The translations under genes and the position numbers were made by a program. From Sphingomonas taxi (GTDB taxonomy: Bacteria > Pseudomonadota > Alphaproteobacteria > Sphingomonadales > Sphingomonadaceae): 64,000 nt of DNA. Positions 16,928-25,528 of the stretch are shown here, piece by piece. How positions within the stretch are numbered: position 1 is the stretch's first letter; each line of letters starts with the position of its first letter. The stretch is taken from assembly GCF_000764535.1 (NCBI RefSeq), contig NZ_CP009571.1, positions 868,001-932,000 of the forward strand, given 5' to 3'. Below the pieces are notes generated by a model. The model saw only the letters and a list, made by a program, of their open reading frames with translations, was not told the DNA's origin and ran no database searches.

Positions 16928-16977
16928 AGGAAACTTTGCGGGCGGCGTCACCCGTTGTCGTCGGGTGTTGGACGACA

Positions 16978-17097
16978 TGGACAACATGGACACCTTAACG
17001 GAAACGATCGAGCCTGATCGTTTCCGAAATTGCACCGATCGTCACGATGAGAAAGAGCGTGATGTCGGTGATAGCGATGTGGCGGGGTGTAGGACAG
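16978..17097. repeat. ccm-flanking repeat, right copy (inverted)
   Basis: Inverted relative of 12038-12166. Its inner stem is CGGAAACGATC (16999-17009) with GATCGTTTCCG (17016-17026), 11 bp perfect. A preceding CATGGACAACATGGACACC corresponds to GGTGTCCAT..TTGTCCA of the left copy. Lies 50 bp upstream of ccmC. Confidence 0.75.
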
Positions 17098-17274
17098 AGG
17101 CGGGGCGATGGCGGCGTGACGTATCGCAGCATGGCGCGTGCGAAAACGCCCCCTCCATCACTCGCCTACAGCGAGCGGTCCCCCTCCCCCGCTAAAGCAA
17201 GGGAGGACTTGATCTCATTCCTCCCCCGCCGTGGCAGGGCAATCGCATATGGACGCTCGTAGGCGTCTGTCGTC

Positions 17275-17470
17275 TTCCAAGCCCACCCCGTCACCCCGGA
17301 CTTGTTCCGGGGTCCACCCTGCGGCGAGGGGAGAGGCTTGATTCGACACCGCTCCCTTGTGGCCCGGTGGACCCCGGAACGAGTCCGGGGTGACGAATCT
17401 CATGAGGAAAGCGATCGATCCTCATCCCTGCAGCCATATGCAATTGCCCTTCACGCCAGGGGGAAGTGGC
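17275..17470. repeat. long-hairpin repeat, family A copy 1
   Basis: Arms GTCACCCCGGACTTGTTCC.. (17290-17318) and its complement (17366-17394) around a ~47 bp loop. Homology to copies at 25304-25409 and 37066-37170 extends beyond the arms into flanks such as GAATCTCATGAGG and GCCATATGCAATTGCC. Confidence 0.8.
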
Positions 17471-17490
17471 GCGGCGAAGCCGTGACGGAA

Positions 17491-17527
17491 GGGGGGGGAT
17501 ACGCGCCAACGCGCCTTTGCCCCCCCC
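17491..17527 (-). terminator. G/C-run hairpin downstream of the dehydrogenase gene
   Basis: Eight G (17491-17498) and a C run (17520-17527) can pair around an inner GCGCC/GGCGC-like stem, just past the stop of the gene ending at 17533. No strong T tract. Confidence 0.45.
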
Positions 17528-17532
17528 TCACC

Positions 17533-18585
<1,053 letters not shown>

Positions 18586-18699
18586 AGCTCACTCCGCTGC
18601 CAGAAAATTGCCCCGCCAGAAAATTGCGGAAGGCCGTAATATTATTTCTCGACGCGCTTGGCTAGTCAGGATTTGACCAGATGCCGACAGGGCGGAGAA

Positions 18700-18777
18700 T
18701 GGGGCGACCGACGGGACTTGAACCCGCAACTTCCGGCATCACAAGCCGACGCTCTAACCAATTGAACTACGGTCGCC
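18700..18777 (-). tRNA. tRNA-His (GTG anticodon)
   Basis: 78 nt including encoded G-1 and CCA. Reading from G-1, the acceptor is GCGACCG/CGGTCGC with discriminator C73, so the classic His identity pair G-1:C73 is present; some other alphaproteobacteria lack it. Anticodon loop TTGTGAT gives GTG. Confidence 0.92.
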
Positions 18778-18825
18778 GCGAACGCATGCGCCCCTAGCGG
18801 GGGCGAACGCCCCGCGTCAAGGCCG

Positions 18826-19539
18826 TCAGAAGCTTCCTTCGACGGAAAGTCGATATCCCCCCTGCCCGCCGACGAATCCGGCGGCGGCGAGACGCTGTGC
18901 CGCAGCGGGGTCGCCGGGGGCGATGCGCAGCGCCGCGGTGTAGCGGCCGGCGCCGGTGATGCGCAGCTCGATACTCTCGGTGCCGGCCTGGCTGGCGAGC
19001 GGCAGCAGCAGCGCGCCGGCGTCGCAGCGCGCGACGCCCGACACTTCGGTCGGCAGCGGCACGCCCGCCGCCTCGCCGATCAGCCGGGCGCGGACGCGAC
19101 CCTCCGCCTTGTCGCAGACGGTATCGGTGAAATGGACGGTGACGCCTTCCAGCGACAATTGGTTGACCGGCAAGGGCGCGAAGGCGCCGCCGGTGGGGAG
19201 CGTCGCCGTCATGTCGTCGATGCCCTGGCCGTGACGGCTGAGCGTGATCGCACCGTGGATCAGACCGGGGGCGCCGTCGACGGCGACGCGGGCGCGACCG
19301 AGCAGCAGGGCGAAGGGCGAGAGGCTGGCGTCGAGCGAACCGAGTGCGAGATCGCCGAACCGCGCCTCGTTGAGCCGGCCGTCCCAGACGCTGCCGGTGA
19401 CGGTGCGCGCGGAAAAGCCCTGTTCGCCGAGCCCGACCGCGCCGAGCACCAGCCGCAGCGGCAGGAAGACGAGCAGCGCGAGCAGCAGCAGCGCGCCGAA
19501 CAGCGCGACCGGGCCGGTGCGGAGCCGGATGCGCCTCAT
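18826..19539 (-). CDS. gspN: type II secretion system protein N
   Basis: 237 residues. One N-terminal transmembrane helix (residues ~10-30), then a periplasmic beta-rich domain typical of GspN (FSARTVTGSVWDGRLNEARF, LSLEGVTVHFTD). The ATG at 19539 overlaps the gspM stop (ATGA). Last gene of the gsp operon; GspN is accessory and absent from many systems. Confidence 0.8.
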   Translation of the reverse strand: MRRIRLRTGPVALFGALLLLALLVFLPLRLVLGAVGLGEQGFSARTVTGSVWDGRLNEARFGDLALGSLDASLSPFALLLGRARVAVDGAPGLIHGAITLSRHGQGIDDMTATLPTGGAFAPLPVNQLSLEGVTVHFTDTVCDKAEGRVRARLIGEAAGVPLPTEVSGVARCDAGALLLPLASQAGTESIELRITGAGRYTAALRIAPGDPAAAQRLAAAGFVGGQGGYRLSVEGSF

Positions 19540-20006
19540 GCCGCGCGCGCCCGGACGACGAGGTCGGCGGCGACGCTGCCGTCCTGATTGTCGCGCCACA
19601 CCGCCGATTCGACGAGGATGCCGTTCGCCTCGAGCCCGCCGAGCCAGCGGCCGAGCGCGGCGGGCTTGGCCGCCTGGATCGTGGCATGGACGCGGCCGCC
19701 GCCGGTGTCGTCGACGGTGGCGAGCGCGAGGCCGGCGGCGTCGGCGCGCAACCGCAGCGTGTCGGCGAGCGAGCCGTTGAGCGGCACGCGCCGGCCGGCG
19801 GAACGGAGCAGGTCGACCTCGTCCTGCGTCGCGGCGAAGCGGACGACCGCATCGGCATAGCGTTCGCGGGCCCCCGACAGGCCGTCGCGGACGGGCAGGA
19901 TGATCCCGCCCCAGATGATCGTCACGATGAGCAAAGCGAGCATGACGAGGATCATCCGCCGTTCGCGCAAAGATCGTCCCGCGAACCAGTTGCGCAAGGA
20001 CCTCAT
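19536..20006 (-). CDS. gspM: type II secretion system protein M
   Basis: 156 residues: basic N-terminus, one membrane helix (MILVMLALLIVTIIWGGIIL), a coiled periplasmic stretch (RERYADAVVRFAATQDEVDLL) and a ferredoxin-like C-terminal domain. GspM works with GspL in the inner-membrane platform. Its start overlaps the gspL stop and its end overlaps gspN by 4 bases each. Confidence 0.85.
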   Translation of the reverse strand: MRSLRNWFAGRSLRERRMILVMLALLIVTIIWGGIILPVRDGLSGARERYADAVVRFAATQDEVDLLRSAGRRVPLNGSLADTLRLRADAAGLALATVDDTGGGRVHATIQAAKPAALGRWLGGLEANGILVESAVWRDNQDGSVAADLVVRARAA

Positions 20007-21079
20007 CGCCGGCTCACCGTCATCTCGCCCGTCACCCTTCCATTGGCGGACTGGAACGTCCCCGCCTCGACGGTGAAGCCGGCCGCCTCGAGCGTCCGCT
20101 TGAGATCGGTCGGCAGCGATTCGCGCGCCGCGCCGACGCCGATACGGACGCTGCCGTTCGACTGGAAATCGAGCGATGTCAGCTCGGTACCGGGCGTCGC
20201 TCGCACCGCGTCGTAGATCGCCGCGACCGTCGTGGTGAAACCGAGGCCGGGGCCGCGCACCGCCGACAGGCGTTCGGCGAGTTGGCGGTCGACGTCGGTC
20301 ACCGTTTCGCCGCGGGCGAGGCCCGTGCGGCCGAGCGCCTCGGCGCGGCTTTCCAGCGCATCGGCGCCGAAGCTGTATTTGGCGATCCGGACGAGATCGA
20401 TGGCGAGCGTCACCAGCAGGATGGCGGCGCCGAGCACCGCCAGCCGGCGGACCAGCGCCCAGTCGATGCCGATGCGGCGACGACGGCGGGCGAAGGCCCC
20501 CTGACGCAGGTCGAGCACCGGCGCGGCGAGCGCAGCGGCGAGCGCGGCATCGATCCCGTCCCGGTCCAGCGTGTGTTGCGGCGTGTCACCGATGACCAGA
20601 TCGGCGAGCGGCGCCTCGTCGGCGAAGCCGGTGGTGCGGCTGCGTACCAGCGCCGCGCCGGCGATCGTCGCGCGGACATAGCCTTCCTCGGGACGCGGCA
20701 GCAGCAGCGGTGCGGGCAGGATCGCCAGCGGGTCGATGCCATGCGCGGTGAGGTCGGTGAGCCATTGCGCCATCTGCGCGAGCGCGACGACGGCGATCGG
20801 GCGTTCGCCCTCGCCTTCGTCGCCGACCGCGACGTGGAGTTCGGTGAGCGGGGTGGCGCTCGCCTCGGCGACGAGCAAGCGCGCGGCGGCGACCGCCTGC
20901 GCGGGCGAACGGACGGGCAGTTCGGCCCAGTGCAACGCGACCGATTCGGCAGGCGCGATCGCGATGACGGGATCGTCGCTTGCCGGCGGCACGCCGTCGC
21001 TTTCGCGGATCGCGCCATCGGCAAGTCGGAGCCAGCGATAGCCGCGGTCGCCGGACGGGAGGAACAGGAGCGTCGTCAT
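20003..21079 (-). CDS. gspL: type II secretion system protein L
   Basis: 358 residues. A cytoplasmic actin-like domain fills the first ~230 residues (MTTLLFLPSGDRGYRWLRL; LDLRQGAFARRRRR marks its end), then one membrane helix (LAVLGAAILLVTLAIDLV) and a periplasmic ferredoxin-like domain. It couples the ATPase GspE to the platform. The ATG at 21079 overlaps the gspK stop (ATGA). Confidence 0.88.
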   Translation of the reverse strand: MTTLLFLPSGDRGYRWLRLADGAIRESDGVPPASDDPVIAIAPAESVALHWAELPVRSPAQAVAAARLLVAEASATPLTELHVAVGDEGEGERPIAVVALAQMAQWLTDLTAHGIDPLAILPAPLLLPRPEEGYVRATIAGAALVRSRTTGFADEAPLADLVIGDTPQHTLDRDGIDAALAAALAAPVLDLRQGAFARRRRRIGIDWALVRRLAVLGAAILLVTLAIDLVRIAKYSFGADALESRAEALGRTGLARGETVTDVDRQLAERLSAVRGPGLGFTTTVAAIYDAVRATPGTELTSLDFQSNGSVRIGVGAARESLPTDLKRTLEAAGFTVEAGTFQSANGRVTGEMTVSRR

Positions 21080-22056
21080 GATTCGTCGCCCCATTGCCGC
21101 GCAACGAGCCGCGCGGGAAGCCGGCTTGCGTCGATCAGCGCCCTTTCCTGCAATTGCACGCCGCCGGTGCTGACGTCGATCGCGAGCGCGAACCAGGTCG
21201 AGGTGACGGCGAGGCCGCCGCTGCCGCTGTCGGGCGTGGCACCGTTGCCGGCGAGGTTGAGGAAGGTGCTGGCGTCCTTGAACCCTTGCGGCGGGCGGCG
21301 GAGCAGCATGCCGCGGATCGCATCGGCCGACAGATTGCCGGGGAAGAGCATTGCGATCAGCGGCGCCTGTTCGGGGGTGAGCGTGTTGATGTTGATCGCC
21401 GCCGGCTTGGCATCGGGCAAGGTGCAGATCCACGGGCGAAGCTGCGCGTAGATGTCGGGCGTGACGCCGTCGACCGCGCGCAGCTCGCTGGGGTCGGCCA
21501 TCAGCGTGCCGGCGGTGCGATACGGGGTGGCGCGGGCGAGATAGACCGGGTCCTCGGCGCCATTGCCCTGCTGATCCTGATCGCTGTCGATCCAGTCGGC
21601 GGTGGCGGCGGCAATCCGTTCGGCGGACTGCACGGGGACGTTGAGCGATCGCATGAGCCGGACGAACTGGATGCGCTGCGCGATCGCCTGTGTCGAAGTG
21701 TAGACACCGGGGCCGAGCTTCGTGACGAGGCCGTTGAGGTTGAAGCAATTGCCGCCGTCGCGCACCCGCGCCACCGCGAGGCCGCCGCCGGGCAGCGGCA
21801 GGCCGAACGGGCGGTTGCTCCAGCCGCCGGCCAGCGTGACGCGGTCGCGGCTGGTGCCGAGCATGTCGGTGACCTTGGTGGTGGCGAGCGCCTCGGCGGC
21901 GCGGGCATAGCCGCGCGCCTGTTCGCCCGCGAGCGCGTTGCCGGCGAGCCGCGTCGTCAACCGCAGCCGTTCGAGCGCGGTGCCGGCGAGCACGGCGATC
22001 ATCGCGACGAGCAGCAGTACGGTGAGCAGCGCGGCGCCGCGCTCGCGGTCAGCCAC
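21076..22056 (-). CDS. gspK: type II secretion minor pseudopilin K
   Basis: 326 residues. The GTG start at 22056 yields a short leader ending ADRERG before the hydrophobic prepilin helix AALLTVLLLVAMIAVLAG, the usual GspK pattern with small residue at +1. A large alpha-rich domain follows (DWIDSDQDQQGNGAEDPVYL with acidic metal-binding-like residues; NINTLTPEQAPLI). It caps the pseudopilus tip with GspI and GspJ. Overlaps gspJ by 8 bp. An ATG at 22092 is possible but would give a leader rich in Arg. Confidence 0.88.
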   Translation of the reverse strand: MADRERGAALLTVLLLVAMIAVLAGTALERLRLTTRLAGNALAGEQARGYARAAEALATTKVTDMLGTSRDRVTLAGGWSNRPFGLPLPGGGLAVARVRDGGNCFNLNGLVTKLGPGVYTSTQAIAQRIQFVRLMRSLNVPVQSAERIAAATADWIDSDQDQQGNGAEDPVYLARATPYRTAGTLMADPSELRAVDGVTPDIYAQLRPWICTLPDAKPAAININTLTPEQAPLIAMLFPGNLSADAIRGMLLRRPPQGFKDASTFLNLAGNGATPDSGSGGLAVTSTWFALAIDVSTGGVQLQERALIDASRLPARLVARQWGDES

Positions 22057-22711
22057 CCGACGTCGCCGTCGGATTGGGGGTCGGCGATGCACCCGGGAGC
22101 GGGCTCGCGCTGCTGCCCGCGCCGACGAGCAGCATCAGGCGGAAGGCGGTGCCGTCGGTGCGGCGGACGGTGATCTCGGCTGCCTGCGGCAGCGCGGCGC
22201 CCTGCGTGCCGTCCCAGCGGTCGCTCCACGCGCCCCTGTAGCGATAGCGGGCGGCGACGCCGGCGACCTTGTCGAGCAGCGTCACCGCAGGCAGCGGCAC
22301 GGCGCCATCGAGCATCGGATAGGCGACGCGTAACAGCATATTGCCGTCGAGCTGATAGGCGACCTTCTGCGCGCTGGCGCGCGGCGCGGCGTCGACATTG
22401 GCCCAGCCGGTGCGGACGAAGCGGATGCGGCCGTCGCTTTCGCCGGTGAAGGCGGGGAGCATGGTGCCGCCCTCGTCGCGTGCGGGCCGGTCGATCGCCT
22501 GGCCGAGGTCGCCGGCGAGCAGCGACGCAGTGCGGTTGAGCGCTGCGATATCGTCGAAGCGCTTGCCGGTGGCGGTCTGCGCGCGGACGCTGAAGGTGAG
22601 GATCGCGACGCCGGCGGCAGCGATCAGGCCGAAGATCATCAGCGCGATCATGACCTCTACGAGGGTGAAGCCGGCTTGCGCGGTCGGGCGGGACGGCGGC
22701 ATGGCGATCAC
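22049..22711 (-). CDS. gspJ: type II secretion minor pseudopilin J
   Basis: 220 residues. Prepilin leader ending in QAG before FTLVEVMIALMIFGLIAAAG, with the conserved Glu at +5. The body has the typical GspJ segments (ASLLAGDLGQAIDRP, RFVRTGWAN, RYRGAWSDRWDG). The C-terminus is Pro/Thr/Ser-rich. The GTG at 22711 overlaps the gspI stop (GTGA); the ATG at 22702 is an alternative. Confidence 0.88.
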   Translation of the reverse strand: MIAMPPSRPTAQAGFTLVEVMIALMIFGLIAAAGVAILTFSVRAQTATGKRFDDIAALNRTASLLAGDLGQAIDRPARDEGGTMLPAFTGESDGRIRFVRTGWANVDAAPRASAQKVAYQLDGNMLLRVAYPMLDGAVPLPAVTLLDKVAGVAARYRYRGAWSDRWDGTQGAALPQAAEITVRRTDGTAFRLMLLVGAGSSASPLPGASPTPNPTATSGG

Positions 22712-23073
22712 GACGGCTGGTCCGGCGGGCGGATGGCGGTGGTGCGGCCGACGATCTGGCCGGCGCGGTTGGTCACCGCGACGTCGATGCGGACGATCGC
22801 GGCATTGCCGGTGCCGCGCACCTGCCGCACCCAGGTCCACGTCCGGCCGCCATTGACCTCGCTGCCCGTCGTGCGGCCGGCGACGGGCGGCTGCGCCTCG
22901 GTGACCGCATCGTTGGCGACGTTGCGCGCGACGAGGCCGGCGACGAGGCTCTCGTCGAGCGTGCGGGCGCCGCGGATCGTTGCGGTCTCGAGCCGCAGCA
23001 GCGCGAGCACCGCGAGGCTGAACACCGCGAGCGCGACCATGATCTCGATGAGCGTGAAGCCGCGCGTCCGCAT
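22708..23073 (-). CDS. gspI: type II secretion minor pseudopilin I
   Basis: 121 residues beginning MRTRG, with cleavage before FTLIEIMVALAVFSLAVLAL (Glu +5). The remainder, with NVANDAVTEAQPPVAGRTTG and GGRTWTWVRQV, matches GspI. The ATG overlaps the gspH stop by one base (TGATG). GspI nucleates the tip complex with GspJ and GspK. Confidence 0.9.
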   Translation of the reverse strand: MRTRGFTLIEIMVALAVFSLAVLALLRLETATIRGARTLDESLVAGLVARNVANDAVTEAQPPVAGRTTGSEVNGGRTWTWVRQVRGTGNAAIVRIDVAVTNRAGQIVGRTTAIRPPDQPS

Positions 23074-23522
23074 CAGCTCGCCACCCGGACCGAGCCGTCG
23101 GCGGCCATGTCGATCACCGCGCGCGCGCCGCTGCGGGTCAGCGTGATCTGCGCGGGGCGGTCGGCGAGGCCGGTGGGATCGAAGACGATGCGCAAGCGGC
23201 CGCTCGCCTCGCCGGTGGCGGCGACGGTGCCCTCGGTCCAGCGTTCGACGCGCAGCGGCTTCTCCGCCATCGCCACCCACTGGCCGGCGCCGCGCCGGTC
23301 GAAGCCGTAGCCGCCGGCGGTGACCCAGATGCTGACCGGCCGGGCGTCGACGATCGCGGCATCGTGCGCGGCGCGGGCGCGCAGGGCGAAGCGCGCGGCC
23401 TCGTCCGCCACCCGGCCGCGCGGATCGGGCATGTTCCACACCGCCACGGCCGCCGCGAGGCCGATGATGGTCACCACCACCATCAGCTCCACCAGCGTAA
23501 AACCGTTGCGGCGCGGGGCCAT
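23073..23522 (-). CDS. gspH: type II secretion pseudopilin H
   Basis: 149 residues: short leader MAPRRNG, then FTLVELMVVVTIIGLAAAVA and a small C-terminal domain (AARFALRARAAHDAAIVDAR, GRLRIVFDPTGLADRP). Starts just after gspG. Minor pseudopilin linking the tip to the GspG fibre. Confidence 0.9.
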   Translation of the reverse strand: MAPRRNGFTLVELMVVVTIIGLAAAVAVWNMPDPRGRVADEAARFALRARAAHDAAIVDARPVSIWVTAGGYGFDRRGAGQWVAMAEKPLRVERWTEGTVAATGEASGRLRIVFDPTGLADRPAQITLTRSGARAVIDMAADGSVRVAS

Positions 23523-23524
23523 GG

Positions 23525-24010
23525 TTATTGCCAGCTGGTGATGTCGGCGTTGACGCCCTCGCCGCCGTCCTTGCCGTCGGCGCCGAGGCTCCAGACGTCG
23601 GCCTCGCCGTGCTGGCCGGGCGAGGCGTAGAGATAGGGGCGGCCCCAGGGATCGGGCGGCAGCTTCTTGATATAGCCGCCGCGCTGATATTCGGCGGCGT
23701 TGACGCCCGCGGGGGCGGTGACCAGCGCCTGCAGACCCTGCGACGTGGTCGGGTAGCTGTTCATCTGGAGCCGGTACATTTCCAGCGCGCCCTCGATCGT
23801 GCTAATGTCCGATTTGGCCTTGGTGATCTTGCCCTTGTCGCCGGCGGGCAGGACGTTGAACGTCACGATCGCGGCGAGCAGGCCGATGATGACGATGACG
23901 ACCATCAGCTCGACGAGCGTGAAGCCGTGTTCGGCGGAACGCCTCACGGGCGTAAAGCCCTCTTCGCGGCGGTGCGGCTTCTTCTTGGGTGTACGCATGA
24001 CTTGCCTCAT
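23525..24010 (-). CDS. gspG: type II secretion major pseudopilin G
   Basis: 161 residues. Mature helix FTLVELMVVIVIIGLLAAIV, then ALEMYRLQMNSYPTTSQGLQ, the DPWGRPYLY motif and the calcium-site-like SLGADGKDGGEG, all diagnostic of GspG. The leader is unusually long, 29 residues and rich in Lys/Arg (MRQVMRTPKKK), ending SAEHG before the cleavage site; an internal ATG at 23998 shortens it by 4 only. Start overlaps the gspF stop (ATGA). Confidence 0.93.
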   Translation of the reverse strand: MRQVMRTPKKKPHRREEGFTPVRRSAEHGFTLVELMVVIVIIGLLAAIVTFNVLPAGDKGKITKAKSDISTIEGALEMYRLQMNSYPTTSQGLQALVTAPAGVNAAEYQRGGYIKKLPPDPWGRPYLYASPGQHGEADVWSLGADGKDGGEGVNADITSWQ

Positions 24011-25230
24011 TGTCCTGCCAGCGTGTTGAGCTGGAGGATGGGGAGCAGGATGGATAGCACGATCGTCGCGACGACGCCGCCCATCACGACGATGATCGCG
24101 GGTTCGAGCAGCGACAAGGCGGTGGCGGTGAAGCGGTCGAACTCGCGTTCGAGATAGTCGGCGGCGCGTTCCAGCATCTCGTCGAGCCGCCCCGCCGCCT
24201 CGCCCGACGCCGCCAGATAGGTGAGCAAAGGCGGGAAGACGTTGGCGCGGCGCATCGCCGCCGACAGGCTGCCGCCGCCGCGGATGGCGTCGACGATCTC
24301 GTCGGAGGCGGCGCGCAGGCGGCGGTTGTGGATCGTCGAGGCGGTGAGCGCGAGCCCTTCGAGCAGCGGCAGGCGGCTGGCGATCATCGTGCTCAAGGTG
24401 CGCGACATGCGCGCGGCGTGGAGGTCGCGGAACAGCCGGCCGAGCAGCGGCAGGCGCAGCAAAGCGGTGTCGAAGGCGAGGCGCAATGCGGGGTCGCGCA
24501 GCGCGTACCAGCTGCCTAACGCCACTAACGCCACGCATAGAGCGATCAGCCACCAATAGCCGACGAGGAAGTCGGACAGGCCGATGACGATCCGGGTGAG
24601 CAGCGGCAATTGCTGTCCAACCGTATCGAATTGCTCGACAACTTGCGGGACGACGAACATCATCAGCGCGGTGACGACACCCATCGCCACGACCGCGAGG
24701 ATGGTCGGATAGGCGAGCGCGGTAATGAGCTTGGCGCGGATTTCCGCCTGGCGTTCGAGCAGCGCGGCGAGCCGGTCGAGGATCGTCGGCAGGCTGCCCG
24801 AGCTTTCGCCCGCCGAGACCATCGCGCGATAGAGCGGCGGGAAGCTCTTGCCCTCGCGCGCCATCGAATCGGCGAGGCGGCGCCCCTCGACGACGCCGGC
24901 GTGGACGTGGGCGACGATGGTGCGGACGCTGTCCTGTTCGGTCTGGCGGGTGATCGTGCGGAGCGATTCCTCGAGCGGCGAGACGCGGTTGAGCGTCGCG
25001 AGCTGGCGGGTGAAGAGGGTGAGCTGCTTGACGCTCATCTTCCTCGACCCGAATTTGATGCCGAACAGCGGGCGGCTGGTCGCCGCGGGCGGCGCGCCGG
25101 GGTCGAGGCGGACGACGTACAGCTTGCGGCGGTCGAGCTGCGCGCGCGCGGCGTCGAGCGACGGTGCGGCGACGTGGCCGCGCTGCTCCTGCCCGCGGGT
25201 GTCGATGGCGAGATAGTCGAAGTCAGCCAT
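24007..25230 (-). CDS. gspF: type II secretion inner-membrane protein F
   Basis: 407 residues with the duplicated GspF domain: cytoplasmic FTRQLATLNRVSPLEESLRT and LHAARMSRTLSTMIASRLPLL, each followed by membrane segments (VVAMGVVTALMMFVVPQVV; VVMGGVVATIVLSILLPIL). The first residues MADFDYLAIDTRGQEQRGHV are the family N-terminus, setting the ATG at 25230. It follows a repeat block rather than directly overlapping gspE. Confidence 0.93.
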   Translation of the reverse strand: MADFDYLAIDTRGQEQRGHVAAPSLDAARAQLDRRKLYVVRLDPGAPPAATSRPLFGIKFGSRKMSVKQLTLFTRQLATLNRVSPLEESLRTITRQTEQDSVRTIVAHVHAGVVEGRRLADSMAREGKSFPPLYRAMVSAGESSGSLPTILDRLAALLERQAEIRAKLITALAYPTILAVVAMGVVTALMMFVVPQVVEQFDTVGQQLPLLTRIVIGLSDFLVGYWWLIALCVALVALGSWYALRDPALRLAFDTALLRLPLLGRLFRDLHAARMSRTLSTMIASRLPLLEGLALTASTIHNRRLRAASDEIVDAIRGGGSLSAAMRRANVFPPLLTYLAASGEAAGRLDEMLERAADYLEREFDRFTATALSLLEPAIIVVMGGVVATIVLSILLPILQLNTLAGQ

Positions 25231-25528
25231 GCCATTTACGCCCGCGAGGAGAGAGCGATGGCTTATGGCGCGTGTTTGCGCGGGACATGTCCTCAATTCC
25301 ATCGTCACCCCGGACTTGTTCCGGGGTCCACCGGGCCGCAGGGGTGCGGCAGGCTCCTCCAGCCGTTCTCCTCGCCGCGGGGTGGACCCCGGAACAAGTC
25401 CGGGGTGACGGAATATTGTGGACGAAGCGATCGAGCCTCATGGGCGCCGCCATAGCCAATGGCGATGCCCTGCCGGGAACGATGGTCGCGCAGTTACGCA
25501 TCGTCCACCACCACGAGATCGGTCGCAT
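25223..25528 (-). other. open frame spanning gspE end, family A repeat and gspF start
   Basis: A reading frame of 101 codons on the gsp strand starts within the end of gspE (35 bases before its stop), crosses the whole repeat 25304-25409 and stops 8 bases inside gspF. Translation of the repeat gives phrases such as SPRTCSGVHPAAR and RWTPEQVRGDD. Could couple gspE to gspF translation; it may also be chance in such GC-rich DNA. Confidence 0.3.
25304..25409. repeat. long-hairpin repeat, family A copy 2
   Basis: Same arms as the copies near 17.3 and 37.1 kb (GTCACCCCGGACTTGTTCC and complement). Sits in the 263 bp gap between gspE and gspF inside the operon. Confidence 0.8.

Larger units (their letters stand above)
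16928..17532. other. 605 bp gene-free region with several repeats
   Basis: Holds the ccm promoter region, the right ccm-flanking repeat (16978-17097), a GC-rich hairpin-prone stretch near 17160-17235 (CCCCCTCCCCC followed by AGGGAGGA), a long-hairpin repeat (17275-17470) and a G/C-run terminator (17491-17527). No credible gene. Confidence 0.75.

Noticed and set aside
12038..17097. Insertion sequence or transposon carrying ccm
   Set aside because: No transposase gene inside or beside the repeats and no target-site duplication seen; kept as a finding about repeats only.
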